The notes under the pieces are model-generated. The model did no database searches and was not told the origin of the DNA. It saw only the letters and a list, made by a program, of their open reading frames with translations. Positions 7,803 through 16,926 of a stretch of 64,000 nt of DNA are shown here, one piece after another. Position numbers and translations under genes: made by a program. The stretch is from Nocardia rosealba. GTDB taxonomy: Bacteria; Actinomycetota; Actinomycetes; Mycobacteriales; Mycobacteriaceae. The stretch lies in contig NZ_JAIWNA010000003.1 of NCBI RefSeq assembly GCF_020216065.1, forward strand, positions 76,882 through 140,881. Direction: 5' to 3'. How positions within the stretch are numbered: the stretch's first letter is position 1; each line of letters opens with the position of its first letter.

Positions 7803-9050
7803 GTGCCGAACACGTCTGACACCGCATCGACCCAGCCCGCCGGGGACCCGAACTACCTGGTCGGGCTCGATCTGCGTGGACGCAGAGTCGTTGTCGTCGG
7901 CGGCGGCACTGTCGCCCAGCGCAGGCTCGGGCTGCTCGTGGCCGCGGGTGCGCAGGTGCACGTGGTCAGCCGCGCCGTGACCCCGGCCGTGGAGGGCATG
8001 GCAACAGCGGGGCAACTCACCGTGGAACTGCGCGACTACCGCGACGGCGACCTCGACGAGGCCTGGTACGCGATGGCCTGCACCGACGAACCCGAGACCA
8101 ATGCCGCCGTGGTCGCCGAGGCCACCGCCAAACGGATCTTCTGCGTGCGCGCCGACATCGCCCGCGACGGCACCGCCGTCACCCCCGCGACCGCTCGCTA
8201 CGACGGCCTGACTCTCGGCGTCCTCGCGGGTGGCGCGCACCGCCGCTCGGCCGCCGTCCGCAACGGGCTGCTCGAAGCACTGCAATCCGGTGTGGTGACC
8301 GATGATTCGGAACCCGTGACGCCCGGCGTCGCGCTCGTGGGTGGTGGGCCAGGCGACCCGGACCTCATCACCGTGCGCGGCCGCCGCCTGCTCGCCCGCG
8401 CCGACCTGGTCGTCGCCGACCGGCTCGCACCGCCGGAACTGCTCGCCGAACTCGGCCCGCACGTCGAGGTCATCGACGCGGCGAAGATCCCCTACGGCCG
8501 GTCCATGGCGCAGGAGGCGATCAACCTCGCCCTCGTCGAGGGCGTGAAGGCGGGCAAGTTCGTCGTCCGGCTCAAGGGCGGCGACCCGTACGTATTCGGG
8601 CGCGGGTACGAGGAGCTCGAGGCGTGCGCCGAGGCGGGCATCCCGGTGACGGTGGTACCCGGCATCACCAGTCCCATCTCGGTACCCGGTGCGGCGGGCA
8701 TCCCGGTGACCCATCGCGGGGTGACCCACGAATTCGTGGTCGTGAGCGGACACGTCGCCCCGGATCACCCGGACTCGCTGGTCGACTGGTCGGCGCTGGC
8801 CAAGCTGCGCGGCACCCTCGTGCTGATGATGGCCGTGGAACGCATCGACAAGTTCGCCGCCGCCCTGCTCGACGGCGGCAAGCCCGCCGACACCCCGGCC
8901 ACCGTCATCCAGGAGGGCACCCTGCGCACCCAGCGGGTGGTGCGCGCCGACCTGGCAACCGTCGCCGAGCGGGTCAAGCAGGAGGGCATCCGGCCGCCCG
9001 CGATCATCGTCATCGGGCCGACAGCGGCCTTCGGTGCCGACCCCGCCTGA
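7803..9050 (+). CDS. cysG: Uroporphyrinogen-III C-methyltransferase / precorrin-2 dehydrogenase (siroheme synthase)
   Basis: 415-residue fusion. Residues about 15-165 are the NAD-dependent precorrin-2 dehydrogenase domain (LRGRRVVVVGGGTVAQRRLGLL). Residues about 175-400 are the SAM-dependent methyltransferase converting uroporphyrinogen III to precorrin-2 (VALVGGGPGDPDLITVRG, RLKGGDPYVFGRG, VVPGITSPISVPGAAGIPVTHR). It feeds siroheme and cobalamin synthesis, which fits cobB nearby. No C-terminal ferrochelatase-like half beyond the dehydrogenase is evident. The GTG at 7803 (VPNTSDTAST) is chosen because the in-frame extension upstream looks non-coding. efpA follows after 49 bp, as in mycobacteria. 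Confidence 0.93.
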   Translation: MPNTSDTASTQPAGDPNYLVGLDLRGRRVVVVGGGTVAQRRLGLLVAAGAQVHVVSRAVTPAVEGMATAGQLTVELRDYRDGDLDEAWYAMACTDEPETNAAVVAEATAKRIFCVRADIARDGTAVTPATARYDGLTLGVLAGGAHRRSAAVRNGLLEALQSGVVTDDSEPVTPGVALVGGGPGDPDLITVRGRRLLARADLVVADRLAPPELLAELGPHVEVIDAAKIPYGRSMAQEAINLALVEGVKAGKFVVRLKGGDPYVFGRGYEELEACAEAGIPVTVVPGITSPISVPGAAGIPVTHRGVTHEFVVVSGHVAPDHPDSLVDWSALAKLRGTLVLMMAVERIDKFAAALLDGGKPADTPATVIQEGTLRTQRVVRADLATVAERVKQEGIRPPAIIVIGPTAAFGADPA

Positions 9051-9099
9051 GTCACGATCCCGGCAGGGGCGCCGGCCGCGTCGTTTACAGTGGTCGACT

Positions 9100-10587
9100 G
9101 TGCTCGAAAACCCCGCTGCCTCGAAGCAGTCCCCGGTGAAGCAGTCGGCCTTCGGGCTCGCGATCATCGTTCTCAGCGGCCTGCAGTTCATGGTCGTGCT
9201 CGACGGCACCGTCGTGATCTTCGCGCTGCCCCGCTTGCAGGACGAACTCGGTCTGTCCAGTTCGGGCGGTGCGTGGACGGTCACCGCCTACGGCCTCACC
9301 TTCGCGGGCATGATGCTGCTGGGCGGTCGCCTCGGTGACGTCTTCGGCCGCAAACGCATGCTTATCACCGGTGTCGGCCTGTTCACCGCCGCCTCGCTGG
9401 CCTGCGGCCTCGCCCAGGGCGAGCTGGCGCTGCTGATCGCGCGCGCCTTCCAGGGTGCGGGCGCGGCGATCGCGGCACCGACCGCGTTCGCGCTGGTCGC
9501 CACTACTTTCGCGCCGGGTAAGGCACGCAACCAGGCGGTGGCCGTCGTCGGATCGATGGCGGGCATCGGGTCGGTGAGCGGCCTGGTGATCGGTGGTCTG
9601 CTCACCGAGATGTCGTGGCGGATGATCTTCCTCATCAATGTGCCGATCGGTGCGCTGATCGTGGTCGGCGCGATGTACACACTCTCCGACACCGCCCACC
9701 ACCGGGCGCCTCTCGATGTGAAGGGCGCGGTGCTCGGTACGCTCGCCTGCGCGCTGGTCGTGTTCGGCGCCACCGAGGGGCCGTCGTGGGGATGGGGCAG
9801 CCCGGTCATCCTGGCCTCGCTGATCGTCGGTGTCGTGCTGCTCGTGGCGTTCGTGCTCATCGAGCGCAACGAGGCCGACCCGCTGCTGCCGTGGTCGCTG
9901 TTCGACAGCCGCGACCGCAACTCGACCTTCCTGCTGATCTTCCTCGCGGGCGCGGTACTCGGCGCGATGACGTTCTTCGTCGCCCAGATGCTGCAGAACT
10001 CGCTCGGCTACAGCCCGCTGCACGCCGGTATCGCCTGCATCCCGTTCACCATCGGCATCGGCGTCGGTGGCGCGCTGGCCTCGAAGGCGGCGTTGCGGGT
10101 GCCGCCGCGCTGGCTGCTGACCGGCGCCGCGCTCGTGCTGTCGGGGGCGCTGCTGTTCGGGTCGACCCTGGACCGCCACATCGGTTACTTCACCACCCTG
10201 CTGCCGCTGCTCGTCGTGATCGGATTCGGGGTGGGTGTGGCGATGGTGCTCGCCCCGCTGTGCGTGCTGGTCGACGTGCCGCCGTCCGATATCGGTCCGC
10301 TCTCGGCAGTTGGGCAGATGTTCATGAACTTGGCGACGCCGATCGCGATCGGACTGCTCAGCCCGATCGCGGCCTCGCGCACCCTGTCGCTCGGCGGCAG
10401 CCCCGACACCAAGGTGTCGGCCATGACCGGACCCCAACTCGACGCGCTCACCAGCGGCTACACCACGGTCCTGCTCGTCTGTTCGGGTCTGGCGCTGCTG
10501 GCCGCCGTCGTGGCGCTGACACTGCGTTTCACGCCGGGTCAGCTGGCCCAGGCCCAGCACGCCCAGGAGGAAGCCCAGCAGTCCTGA
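9100..10587 (+). CDS. efpA: MFS drug exporter, DHA2 (EmrB/QacA) family, EfpA-like
   Basis: 495-residue 14-helix major facilitator. Motif A reads GGRLGDVFGRKRM, and the first helix has FMVVLDGTVVIFALP. Helix 5 has GSMAGIGSVSGLVIGGLL (motif C-like), typical of proton-coupled drug antiporters. The GTG at 9100 starts VLENPAAS, shortly before the first helix. Position directly downstream of cysG matches mycobacterial efpA, an efflux pump linked to drug tolerance and lipid export there. The symbol rests on that synteny and family, not on an alignment. Confidence 0.8.
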   Translation: MLENPAASKQSPVKQSAFGLAIIVLSGLQFMVVLDGTVVIFALPRLQDELGLSSSGGAWTVTAYGLTFAGMMLLGGRLGDVFGRKRMLITGVGLFTAASLACGLAQGELALLIARAFQGAGAAIAAPTAFALVATTFAPGKARNQAVAVVGSMAGIGSVSGLVIGGLLTEMSWRMIFLINVPIGALIVVGAMYTLSDTAHHRAPLDVKGAVLGTLACALVVFGATEGPSWGWGSPVILASLIVGVVLLVAFVLIERNEADPLLPWSLFDSRDRNSTFLLIFLAGAVLGAMTFFVAQMLQNSLGYSPLHAGIACIPFTIGIGVGGALASKAALRVPPRWLLTGAALVLSGALLFGSTLDRHIGYFTTLLPLLVVIGFGVGVAMVLAPLCVLVDVPPSDIGPLSAVGQMFMNLATPIAIGLLSPIAASRTLSLGGSPDTKVSAMTGPQLDALTSGYTTVLLVCSGLALLAAVVALTLRFTPGQLAQAQHAQEEAQQS

Positions 10588-10590
10588 GCC

Positions 10591-11004
10591 TCAGAGGCGG
10601 CCGGTGACCTTATACGGCGTGATCCGTACCGTCACTCGTTCGGCGTCGTCGATCGAAGCCGGGTTGAACTGGGCGTAGGGCAGACCTGTGTATTTCAGGG
10701 ACAACTCGTCGGGCAGCAGACGATCGGGATCCGGGACGAGGGTGGCGGTGCCGCGGATGGCGGCGTAGACGAACGGGCGCTCGGGCGGGTTGACCATCAC
10801 GGTGACGCGGGGGTCGCGGGCCAGGTTCTTGGCCTGCTGGCGGGCGACCGTGGTGGAGAAGAGCAGGTCGTCGCCGTCGCGTTTGATCCAGACGACGGTC
10901 AGATGCGGATGCCCGTCGGGGCCGAGGGTGGCGACGGTGGCATACGCCTTCTCGTTGTCGATATAGGTGGACAACTCTTCGGACAGCGCGATGGTTCGGG
11001 TCAT
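10591..11004 (-). CDS. PPOX-class F420-dependent enzyme
   Basis: 137-residue split-barrel flavin/deazaflavin protein of the pyridoxamine-phosphate-oxidase superfamily. Key segments are YATVATLGPDGHPHLTVVWIKRDGDDLLFST, ARQQAKNLARDPRVTVMV, and a C-terminal VTVRITPYKVTGRL ending typical of F420-dependent reductases of this type (cf. Rv1155-like proteins). The start is ATG at 11004 (MTRTIALSEEL). An in-frame extension upstream is Ser/Arg-rich and looks spurious. It is convergent with efpA, with only 3 bp between stops. Confidence 0.85.
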   Translation of the reverse strand: MTRTIALSEELSTYIDNEKAYATVATLGPDGHPHLTVVWIKRDGDDLLFSTTVARQQAKNLARDPRVTVMVNPPERPFVYAAIRGTATLVPDPDRLLPDELSLKYTGLPYAQFNPASIDDAERVTVRITPYKVTGRL

Positions 11005-11122
11005 ACCGGTACGAACGCGGCGGTCATACCCGGCATTCCGGCCCGTTGTGGCAGAACGGTATTCGGGTTCTCGTGGTGAAGACGGGGTTGCCCGACAGTT
11101 GACGCGGCATGAGACTGGAGGG

Positions 11123-11746
11123 ATGTCTGTGCTCGCGGAGAACCTGCTCGACCGGTGGATCGCCTTGGCCGGGACCGACTCCGAAGCCATCGGGATCGGC
11201 ATCATCGGCCGCTACGCCGAACCACACCGTCGCTACCACACGCTCACCCACCTGGCGGTGATGCTCGCCGCCATCGACGAATTGGCCGATGCCGCAACCG
11301 ATATCGATGCCGTGCGCTACGCGGCCTTCTTCCACGACGCGATCTACGCCGTCGACCGCGCCGACAACGAGGAACGCAGCGCCGACCTGGCTCGCGACGT
11401 GCTCGAATCACTCGGCGCCACACCAGAGCTGGTGAACGAGGTGGTGCGCCTGGTGATCCTCACCCGTGGTCACAACCCGGAAGCCGGCGACGCCAACGGC
11501 GCGGTGCTCTGCGACGCCGACCTGGTCGTGCTCGGTGGGACAGCGCAGGAGTACGCCACCTACGCGGCCGCGATCCGCGAGGAATACCGCCACGTCCCCG
11601 ACGACCTGTTCCGTGCGGGCCGTGCCTCGGTGCTGCGCAACCTCGCCGAGCAACCGCGCCTGTTCCGCACGCCGCGGGCCTATCAGCGTTACGAGGGGCC
11701 CGCTCGTGCCAACCTCGCGGCCGAACTCATCGGCTTGTCCGGCTAG
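11123..11746 (+). CDS. HD-domain hydrolase-like protein
   Basis: 207-residue alpha-helical protein of the predicted metal-dependent HD phosphohydrolase group. It has YHTLTHLAVML near residue 35 and AAFFHDAIY near residue 75 supplying the paired His and HD residues, then CDADLVVLGG near residue 133. The substrate is unknown. The ATG at 11123 follows GGAGG. The gene is divergent from the PPOX gene, and its TAG overlaps the stop of the convergent LysE gene in the tetranucleotide CTAG. Confidence 0.8.
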   Translation: MSVLAENLLDRWIALAGTDSEAIGIGIIGRYAEPHRRYHTLTHLAVMLAAIDELADAATDIDAVRYAAFFHDAIYAVDRADNEERSADLARDVLESLGATPELVNEVVRLVILTRGHNPEAGDANGAVLCDADLVVLGGTAQEYATYAAAIREEYRHVPDDLFRAGRASVLRNLAEQPRLFRTPRAYQRYEGPARANLAAELIGLSG

Positions 11747-12387
11747 TCCTTGCGCCCGGTCAGCGCGAGCGACGCGCCGAGGCCGATCATGACCAACCCG
11801 CCGGTCCCGCCGACGGCGGCCAGGCGTCGCGGCGACCGGGCGAACCAGGTTCTGGCCGAGCCGGCCGCCAGCGCCCACAGTGAATCGAAGACGAGGCCGA
11901 AAATGGGGATGCACAGGCCGAGGATCAGCATCTGCTGCGGTACGCCGCCACGTGCGGGGTCGACGAACTGGGGGAGCAGCGCCGCGAAGAAGACGATGGT
12001 CTTCGGGTTCGCCAGGCCGACGATGAACCCGTCGCGCAATGCCGCGACCGCGTTGTCGTCGCGACCGTCGGGCCCGATCTGCATGGCATCGTGCAGTTGC
12101 GTGCGGTGCCGGAAGGCCTGAATGCCCAGGTACACAAGGTAACCCGCGCCGACGAGCTTGATCGCGGTGAACACCGTCGCCGACGCCATCACCACCGCCC
12201 CCACGCCACACGCGACGGCGACGACCTGGAGGTAGACCCCGACAGCGTTGCCGACCACGTTCAGCAACGCGGTCCGCCGACCGGCGGTGAGCGCCCGCCC
12301 GATGGTGAACAACACGCTCGGACCCGGCACGAGAACGATCAGCAACGCCAGTCCGGCGAACGACGCCAGCGCACCCCAGGAGACCAT
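11743..12387 (-). CDS. LysE/RhtB family amino-acid exporter
   Basis: 214-residue, six-helix membrane protein. The N-terminus is typical of the family (LALLIVLVPGPSVLFTIGRALTAGRRTALLNVVGN, with the conserved PGP). KLVGAGYLVYLGIQAFR and GFIVGLANPKTIVFFAALLPQF match helices 3 and 4. It exports small amino acids or homoserine-lactone-like compounds by family; the substrate is unresolved. The ATG at 12387 is used; GTG at 12396 is an alternative. Confidence 0.88.
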   Translation of the reverse strand: MVSWGALASFAGLALLIVLVPGPSVLFTIGRALTAGRRTALLNVVGNAVGVYLQVVAVACGVGAVVMASATVFTAIKLVGAGYLVYLGIQAFRHRTQLHDAMQIGPDGRDDNAVAALRDGFIVGLANPKTIVFFAALLPQFVDPARGGVPQQMLILGLCIPIFGLVFDSLWALAAGSARTWFARSPRRLAAVGGTGGLVMIGLGASLALTGRKD

Positions 12388-12412
12388 GACCGCCACGGTA
12401 TCCGGGCCGCGC

Positions 12413-13249
12413 TCAGCGCGCGAGCGCGTTGTTCGATTCGATCGCGGTCACGATGAGGTCGGCTACGCCGCGCTGACCGGCGAGGGTCGGGTGATAGGGC
12501 AGCAGGGTGCGGTCGGCCAGGATCGGGTCGAACCAGCGCACGGACGGATCCGCGCACATCCCGAATTCGCGGGAGGCGGCGACAGTATCGACAAAGATCG
12601 CACCGTGCGCGGCGGCTTCGCCCGCGACCACCGCGTTGAGTCGTTCGAACTTGGACTGGATATTGGCGGCGTCGGTGTCGCGCAGTCCGGCCATCGCCGG
12701 GCAGCTGTGGTCGGTGAGGTAGGTCGGCCAGCCGTCGACGACGATGACGGCGTTCGGGGCGCGCCGGGTGATGTCGTCGAGTGCGGCCGCGTAGCTCGGG
12801 GCGATCGCGTCGATCTTCTCGTCCCAGCCGTGGTCCGTCCCGCAGCCGCCCAGGTGGCACCGGCCGAGGATGTACTGCGTCATATCGGCGTCGTTGGCGC
12901 CGATGTGCAGCGTGACCAGCTGTGTCGCAGGCCCGAGCGCGTCCAGCTGCGGGGCGACACCCGGTCCCTGCTGCTGGGTCAGGTGCGGGATCTTCGCCGA
13001 ACTGCAGGTGCGGTCGTCCAGGGTGAGTCCGAGCCGTTGCGCCACCAGCTTCGGCGCGTTGGCCGTCGAGCGAGCACACTGCAGCGGAGCGGTGAGGTCG
13101 AGGTTCGCGGCGCCGGTGGTCGCGGCACCGGAATCGCCGAGGGCCACATAGGCAGCCCCGCTGACCGGGTCGGCGTGCGCTCCGGCCGAGAGCAGCGCGG
13201 ACGCCGAAACGGTCAGCGCCGCAACGAGAGCGCGCATGCGGTTGGTCAT
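12413..13249 (-). CDS. Secreted SGNH/GDSL-type hydrolase
   Basis: 278-residue exported esterase-like protein. A Sec signal (MTNRMRALVAALTVSASALLSAGAHA) ends near residue 26. The mature part starts with YVALGDSGAAT (block I, nucleophile Ser in GDS) and has LVTLHIGANDADM (block III, GAND). It ends with LPYHPTLAGQRGVADLI carrying the catalytic His. Three Cys pairs are compatible with disulfides. Actinobacterial relatives are lipases or arylesterases; the substrate is not known. It is divergent from the ArsR gene across 176 bp. Confidence 0.87.
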   Translation of the reverse strand: MTNRMRALVAALTVSASALLSAGAHADPVSGAAYVALGDSGAATTGAANLDLTAPLQCARSTANAPKLVAQRLGLTLDDRTCSSAKIPHLTQQQGPGVAPQLDALGPATQLVTLHIGANDADMTQYILGRCHLGGCGTDHGWDEKIDAIAPSYAAALDDITRRAPNAVIVVDGWPTYLTDHSCPAMAGLRDTDAANIQSKFERLNAVVAGEAAAHGAIFVDTVAASREFGMCADPSVRWFDPILADRTLLPYHPTLAGQRGVADLIVTAIESNNALAR

Positions 13250-13366
13250 CGAACATCCTGGGGATCGAGCGGTCGTCGGCGTCGGGTCGGTCGGCCGAGT
13301 TCAGGCTAGGCGGCGGTGCACCCCGTTGTCTTTGTGCTGCGTCACGGTATCTGTTGGACGATGCGA

Positions 13367-13396
13367 TTGACAGGCAAGTCGCTGCTTGCCTATGGT
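13367..13396 (+). promoter_or_regulatory. Promoter with palindromic operator for arsR-VOC
   Basis: TTGACA (13367-13372) and TATGGT (13391-13396) are spaced 18 bp apart. A perfect palindrome AGGCAAG-N6-CTTGCCT (13372-13378 and 13385-13391) fills the spacer. This is where an autoregulating ArsR dimer would block RNA polymerase. The start codon lies 30 bp further down. Confidence 0.6.
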
Positions 13397-13425
13397 GGTT
13401 TCGGAAGAGACAAGGAGTGCTCGCC

Positions 13426-13707
13426 GTGAGCGATATCTTCACCGCCTTGGCGGATTCGACACGACGCGTGCTGCTCGACGAACTGGCCGATCGGGACGGT
13501 CAGACCCTGTTCGAACTGTGCGGCAGGCTCGTGACAAAGCACGGCATCAGTTCCTCGCGGCAGGCGATCACCCAGCATCTGGGTGTGCTCGAGGCGGCGG
13601 GCCTGGTCCGCACGAGCCGTGTCGGCCGCTACAAATTCCACTACCGCGACTTCACCCCGCTGCGCGAGCTGACGGCGCGGTGGCCCATTCCTCAGGAGGA
13701 CACATGA
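13426..13707 (+). CDS. ArsR/SmtB-family transcriptional regulator
   Basis: 93-residue winged-helix repressor starting at GTG 13426 with AAGGAG at 13412-13416. DIFTALADSTRRVLLDELADRDGQTLFELC is helix 1-2. ISSSRQAITQHLGVLEAAGLV is the recognition helix-turn-helix, followed by the wing VRTSRVGRYKFHY. No metal-binding CVC motif is present, so this is the non-metal class often paired with a VOC or SRPBCC protein. Its stop overlaps the next start (ATGA), so the two are co-translated. Confidence 0.87.
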   Translation: MSDIFTALADSTRRVLLDELADRDGQTLFELCGRLVTKHGISSSRQAITQHLGVLEAAGLVRTSRVGRYKFHYRDFTPLRELTARWPIPQEDT

Positions 13708-14099
13708 TCCGCATCGGCGTCACCAGCGTCTTCGTCGACGACCAGGACAAGGCCGAGAAGTTCTACACCGAGGTGCTCGGTTTCCAGGTGAAACACAAAG
13801 TGCCCCTTGGTGAATACTCGTGGCTCACCGTCGTGTCGCCCGCCGACCCCGACGGCATCGAACTGCTCCTCGAACCCGATCAGCACCCCGCCGCCAAGGC
13901 CTACAAGACGGCACTGAGCGCCGACGGTATTCCGATGATGATCTTCACCGTCGACGACATCGACGCCGAGTACCGCCGCCTGATCGACCTGGGTGTCTTC
14001 TTCACCCAACCGCCCCAGCCCATGGGCCAGGTGACCTCCGCCGTCTTCGACGACACCTGCGGCAATCTCATCTCCCTGAACTCACCTGTCGGCGAATAG
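13704..14099 (+). CDS. VOC-superfamily (glyoxalase/bleomycin-resistance-like) protein
   Basis: 131-residue two-module VOC protein. Module one is MIRIGVTSVFVDDQDKAEKFYTEVLGFQVKH; module two is MMIFTVDDIDAEYRRLIDLGVFFTQPP, ending with VFDDTCGNLISL. The conserved Glu near the end of module one (GIELLLEP) and the fold suggest metal-dependent lyase or sequestering activity; the substrate is unknown. It overlaps the ArsR gene by 4 bp, so it is probably that regulator's target. Confidence 0.85.
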   Translation: MIRIGVTSVFVDDQDKAEKFYTEVLGFQVKHKVPLGEYSWLTVVSPADPDGIELLLEPDQHPAAKAYKTALSADGIPMMIFTVDDIDAEYRRLIDLGVFFTQPPQPMGQVTSAVFDDTCGNLISLNSPVGE

Positions 14100-14161
14100 C
14101 GCACCGGGCGCCGCCGAGATCACCGGGAACAATCGTGGCACCCCATCGGTTGACCCGGCAC

Positions 14162-14836
14162 ATGACGACACTCGGATTGATCGGTAGCGGATTCATCGGC
14201 TCCACCCTGGCCCGGCTCGCGGTCGACGCGGGTCACGACGTGGTCCTCAGCAATTCGCGTGGCCCGGAAACCCTGGCGGACCTGGTGGCCGAACTCGGCC
14301 CACGCGCTCGCGCGGCCACCCCCGCCGAAGCGGCCGAGGCGGGTGACTATGTGGTGGTCACCGTCCCGTTGAAGGCCTACCGCGAGATCCCCGTCGCGCC
14401 GCTGGCGGGCAAGGTGGTGTTCGACACCAACAACTACTACCCCGAGCGCGACGGCGCGTTCCCCGAACTCGACGCCGACGAGACCACCACCAGCGAACTC
14501 CTGCAGCGCCACCTCCCCGAGTCGAAGGTGGTCAAGGCGTTCAACAACATCGCCTACGCCAACCTGGCCGAACTCGCCCGCCCCGCGGGCGCTGCCGACC
14601 GTTCCGCGCTGCCGATCTTCGGTGACGACGCCGACGCCAAGAAGCTGGCCGCCGAGTTCATCGACAGTCTCGGCTACGACGTGGTCGACGGCGGCTCACT
14701 CGCCGAAAGCCGCCGCTCGCAGCGGGATACGCCGGTCTACGTGCGCCCGTACGCCGCCGACAGCAACTGGCCGCCCGCGTCGAAGCCCGCGAGTGCCGAC
14801 GAAGTGCGCGCGGCCCTCGCGGCGGCGCAGATCTAA
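14162..14836 (+). CDS. NAD(P)-binding reductase, F420-dependent NADP oxidoreductase-like
   Basis: 224-residue Rossmann protein. GLIGSGFIGSTLARLAVDAGHDVVLSNSR gives the dinucleotide-binding GxGxxG and the Ser-Asn-Ser-Arg that suggests NADP preference. Then come VVVTVPLKAY, VVFDTNNYYPERDG and VVKAFNNIAYANL, conserved in the NADPH-dependent F420 reductase/coenzyme F420 dinucleotide-reductase group. Actual F420 use cannot be told from the sequence. The start is ATG at 14162. Confidence 0.83.
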   Translation: MTTLGLIGSGFIGSTLARLAVDAGHDVVLSNSRGPETLADLVAELGPRARAATPAEAAEAGDYVVVTVPLKAYREIPVAPLAGKVVFDTNNYYPERDGAFPELDADETTTSELLQRHLPESKVVKAFNNIAYANLAELARPAGAADRSALPIFGDDADAKKLAAEFIDSLGYDVVDGGSLAESRRSQRDTPVYVRPYAADSNWPPASKPASADEVRAALAAAQI

Positions 14837-16086
14837 CCCGTTCCCCACCTCCCCGCGGCCCGCAACCTGGCCAGCGTCGCCTGATCGGGGTGATGCTCGA
14901 CCAGGAAGCGCGGCGGGAACAGGCCGGGCACGGCCCGCAGGCCGACTTCGCGATCCAGCACCTCCCAGGGAACACCGAACAGGGACGCGGTCGTCGGGTC
15001 GACCATGCTGACGACATGCGCGCGCGGAAGCAGCGTGGGCACGGTGTCGGTCCACGCGGCCACCGTTTCCTCGATGCCGTTCTCGGCCCGTACGTGCAGC
15101 AGTTCTGCGACGAACAGATCCAGGCGGCCGGCTTCGGTATCGGCTTGCATGCCCTGATACTGGGCGGCATGGACCGGTGCGGCGAGCGCGGCCTCGGCGG
15201 AACGGATCGCGGCCCACGCGGGGTGGTCGATGGGCACCGTGAACGGCACGAGCCGACCCTGTTCGTCGACCGTGTAGGGAGCCGGTGAGACGGGTCGCAC
15301 GGCATTGTCGAACATTTCCCGGGCGGCGGCGACCAGTTCGCAGACCCGCTCCGGTGAACTGGCCACCCCGGCCAGGACGCCGAAACTACCCGGCACGAAG
15401 AACAGGGGCTGTGCGCCTGCTTTGTTGCCGAGCCCGGCCAGCCAGCCGTCGACCAGCGGCAGCGACCCCGCGTAGAGATCACCGTCGTCGTCCGGGAGGA
15501 ACAGCACACCGTCCTCGGTGTCGAACAGCGACACAGTCTCCACCGCGAAGTCGATCATGTTGGCGCGGGCGGTGGCGAAGACGGTATCGGCATCCACACC
15601 CCACTCGACCAGATCGTCCGGGGACACCGTGCGCATCGAGGTCGGCAGGTCGATCACCACGCGCTCGGTGAGGCAGGGCAGCAGCGGCCGCCACAGCATG
15701 TGGTCGCCGATCCGCTTCCCCTGGAACTCGAGGGTGAGGTCACCGGCCGGTCGCAGCACCGAGCGCAACGTCGGCGCCGCCGACATCCAGCCCGCTACAG
15801 GTTCGGTCATCACCGTTCGCGACGTCACCGCACGGCGCAAGTACTCGGCGAGCAGCTGCACCGCTTCCTCGCCGTCGAGGCCCACGGCCAGCCGGTACGG
15901 CGTCTGCAGGCCGTACTGCTGAATCGCGCCGTCGGCGTAGACGACATCGACGTGGAACTCGGACGCATCGAACTCCGCCGAGACGACCTCGGGAAACGCC
16001 CGCAGGATGTCGACCGCCCACTTGCCGAAAATCGCGTCACGCGAAGCAGATTCGCGACGCCGGAACAAACCCCTACCGAAACCCAT
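14833..16086 (-). CDS. Conserved hypothetical protein (417 aa)
   Basis: I do not recognise this family with confidence. It is a soluble, acidic protein starting MGFGRGLFRRRESASRDAIF. A first domain of about 110 residues (HVDVVYADGAIQQYGLQTPYRLAVGLDG, EEAVQLLAEYLRRAV) resembles DUF1444-type proteins. A longer second part has VVIDLPTSMRTVSPDDLVEWGVDADTVFATARANM and WLAGLGNKAGAQPLFFVPGSFGVLAG. There is no signal peptide and no membrane segment. Its stop overlaps that of the convergent reductase gene by 4 bp. Confidence 0.72.
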   Translation of the reverse strand: MGFGRGLFRRRESASRDAIFGKWAVDILRAFPEVVSAEFDASEFHVDVVYADGAIQQYGLQTPYRLAVGLDGEEAVQLLAEYLRRAVTSRTVMTEPVAGWMSAAPTLRSVLRPAGDLTLEFQGKRIGDHMLWRPLLPCLTERVVIDLPTSMRTVSPDDLVEWGVDADTVFATARANMIDFAVETVSLFDTEDGVLFLPDDDGDLYAGSLPLVDGWLAGLGNKAGAQPLFFVPGSFGVLAGVASSPERVCELVAAAREMFDNAVRPVSPAPYTVDEQGRLVPFTVPIDHPAWAAIRSAEAALAAPVHAAQYQGMQADTEAGRLDLFVAELLHVRAENGIEETVAAWTDTVPTLLPRAHVVSMVDPTTASLFGVPWEVLDREVGLRAVPGLFPPRFLVEHHPDQATLARLRAAGRWGTG

Positions 16087-16173
16087 TGAGCACTCTCTCG
16101 ATCACGCATGCCCGGCCGGACGCGACCGAACCGCGGAACGTTACCGGTAACCGACCCGGCGCGCACCTCGAGT

Positions 16174-16926
16174 TCAGGTGATGATGAGAAGTTCTGTGGG
16201 CGAGGCGATTTCGGTGCGCAGACCGGCTTTGGTCGCGACTCGGGCCACACCGCGAATGTCGGTGGGATCGGCGCGGGTGAGGACGAGGGCGCGGGCGAGC
16301 AGCCCCTTGTGGTGTTTGTTGAAATGGCTCACCACGGTGCGGGAACCGTCGGGGTGCTCGGTGAGGACGTTGGCGGTGATCGCGTCGGGGACGCGGCCGA
16401 GCTGCTGGTAGGTGCCAGAACGCAGGTCGATGACGAGCTCGCCCGCGGCCTCGGCGTAGAGGGCGTCGGGCAGGACGTCGCGCCACAGGGCCGACAGAGT
16501 GGGCAGGCCGGGGAGCTTCGTGCCGCCGGAAAGGCGGTAGGCGGGGATCGGGTCGCCGGCGCGGACGGCACCGAACAGGGCCGAACCGATGCCGAGCCGG
16601 GCGTAGGCCTTGGCCCGCTGCACTTTGGTGAACGATTTCGCGTCCAGCGCGTCGTAGAGCACGCCGGTGTAGCGCTCGAGTGCGGGCCGGGTGGGGGAGG
16701 TGCGCAGGGTCGCGTTGCGGGCGATCTCGGTGTCGGCGCCCTTGCCGAGCCCGAGCACGGCTGCCGAGGTTGCTGGGTCGGCCGCCAACTGGACCACCTC
16801 GGTGATCAACTTGTCGCGCACCGCGCTCAGCTGCGGCATCGCCAGATCGTCGAGGTTCAGGGGCGCGCCCGAACCGCCGTCGGACTTGGTCTCGGAGGGA
16901 GGCAGCAGCACCAGCACGAGCGTCAA
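16174..16926 (-). CDS. yaaA: Peroxide stress protein YaaA family (UPF0246)
   Basis: 250-residue member of the YaaA/DUF328 family, which in E. coli limits free iron and oxidative DNA damage during peroxide stress. Seen: LVLLPPSETKSDGG at the N-terminus, RYTGVLYDALDA, YRLSGGTKLPGLPTLSALWRDVL, VIDLRSGTYQQL and VVSHFNKHHKGLLARALV. All are characteristic, and length is normal. It stands alone on the minus strand, with 87 bp before it and 100 bp behind the ABC operon. Confidence 0.92.
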   Translation of the reverse strand: MTLVLVLLPPSETKSDGGSGAPLNLDDLAMPQLSAVRDKLITEVVQLAADPATSAAVLGLGKGADTEIARNATLRTSPTRPALERYTGVLYDALDAKSFTKVQRAKAYARLGIGSALFGAVRAGDPIPAYRLSGGTKLPGLPTLSALWRDVLPDALYAEAAGELVIDLRSGTYQQLGRVPDAITANVLTEHPDGSRTVVSHFNKHHKGLLARALVLTRADPTDIRGVARVATKAGLRTEIASPTELLIIT

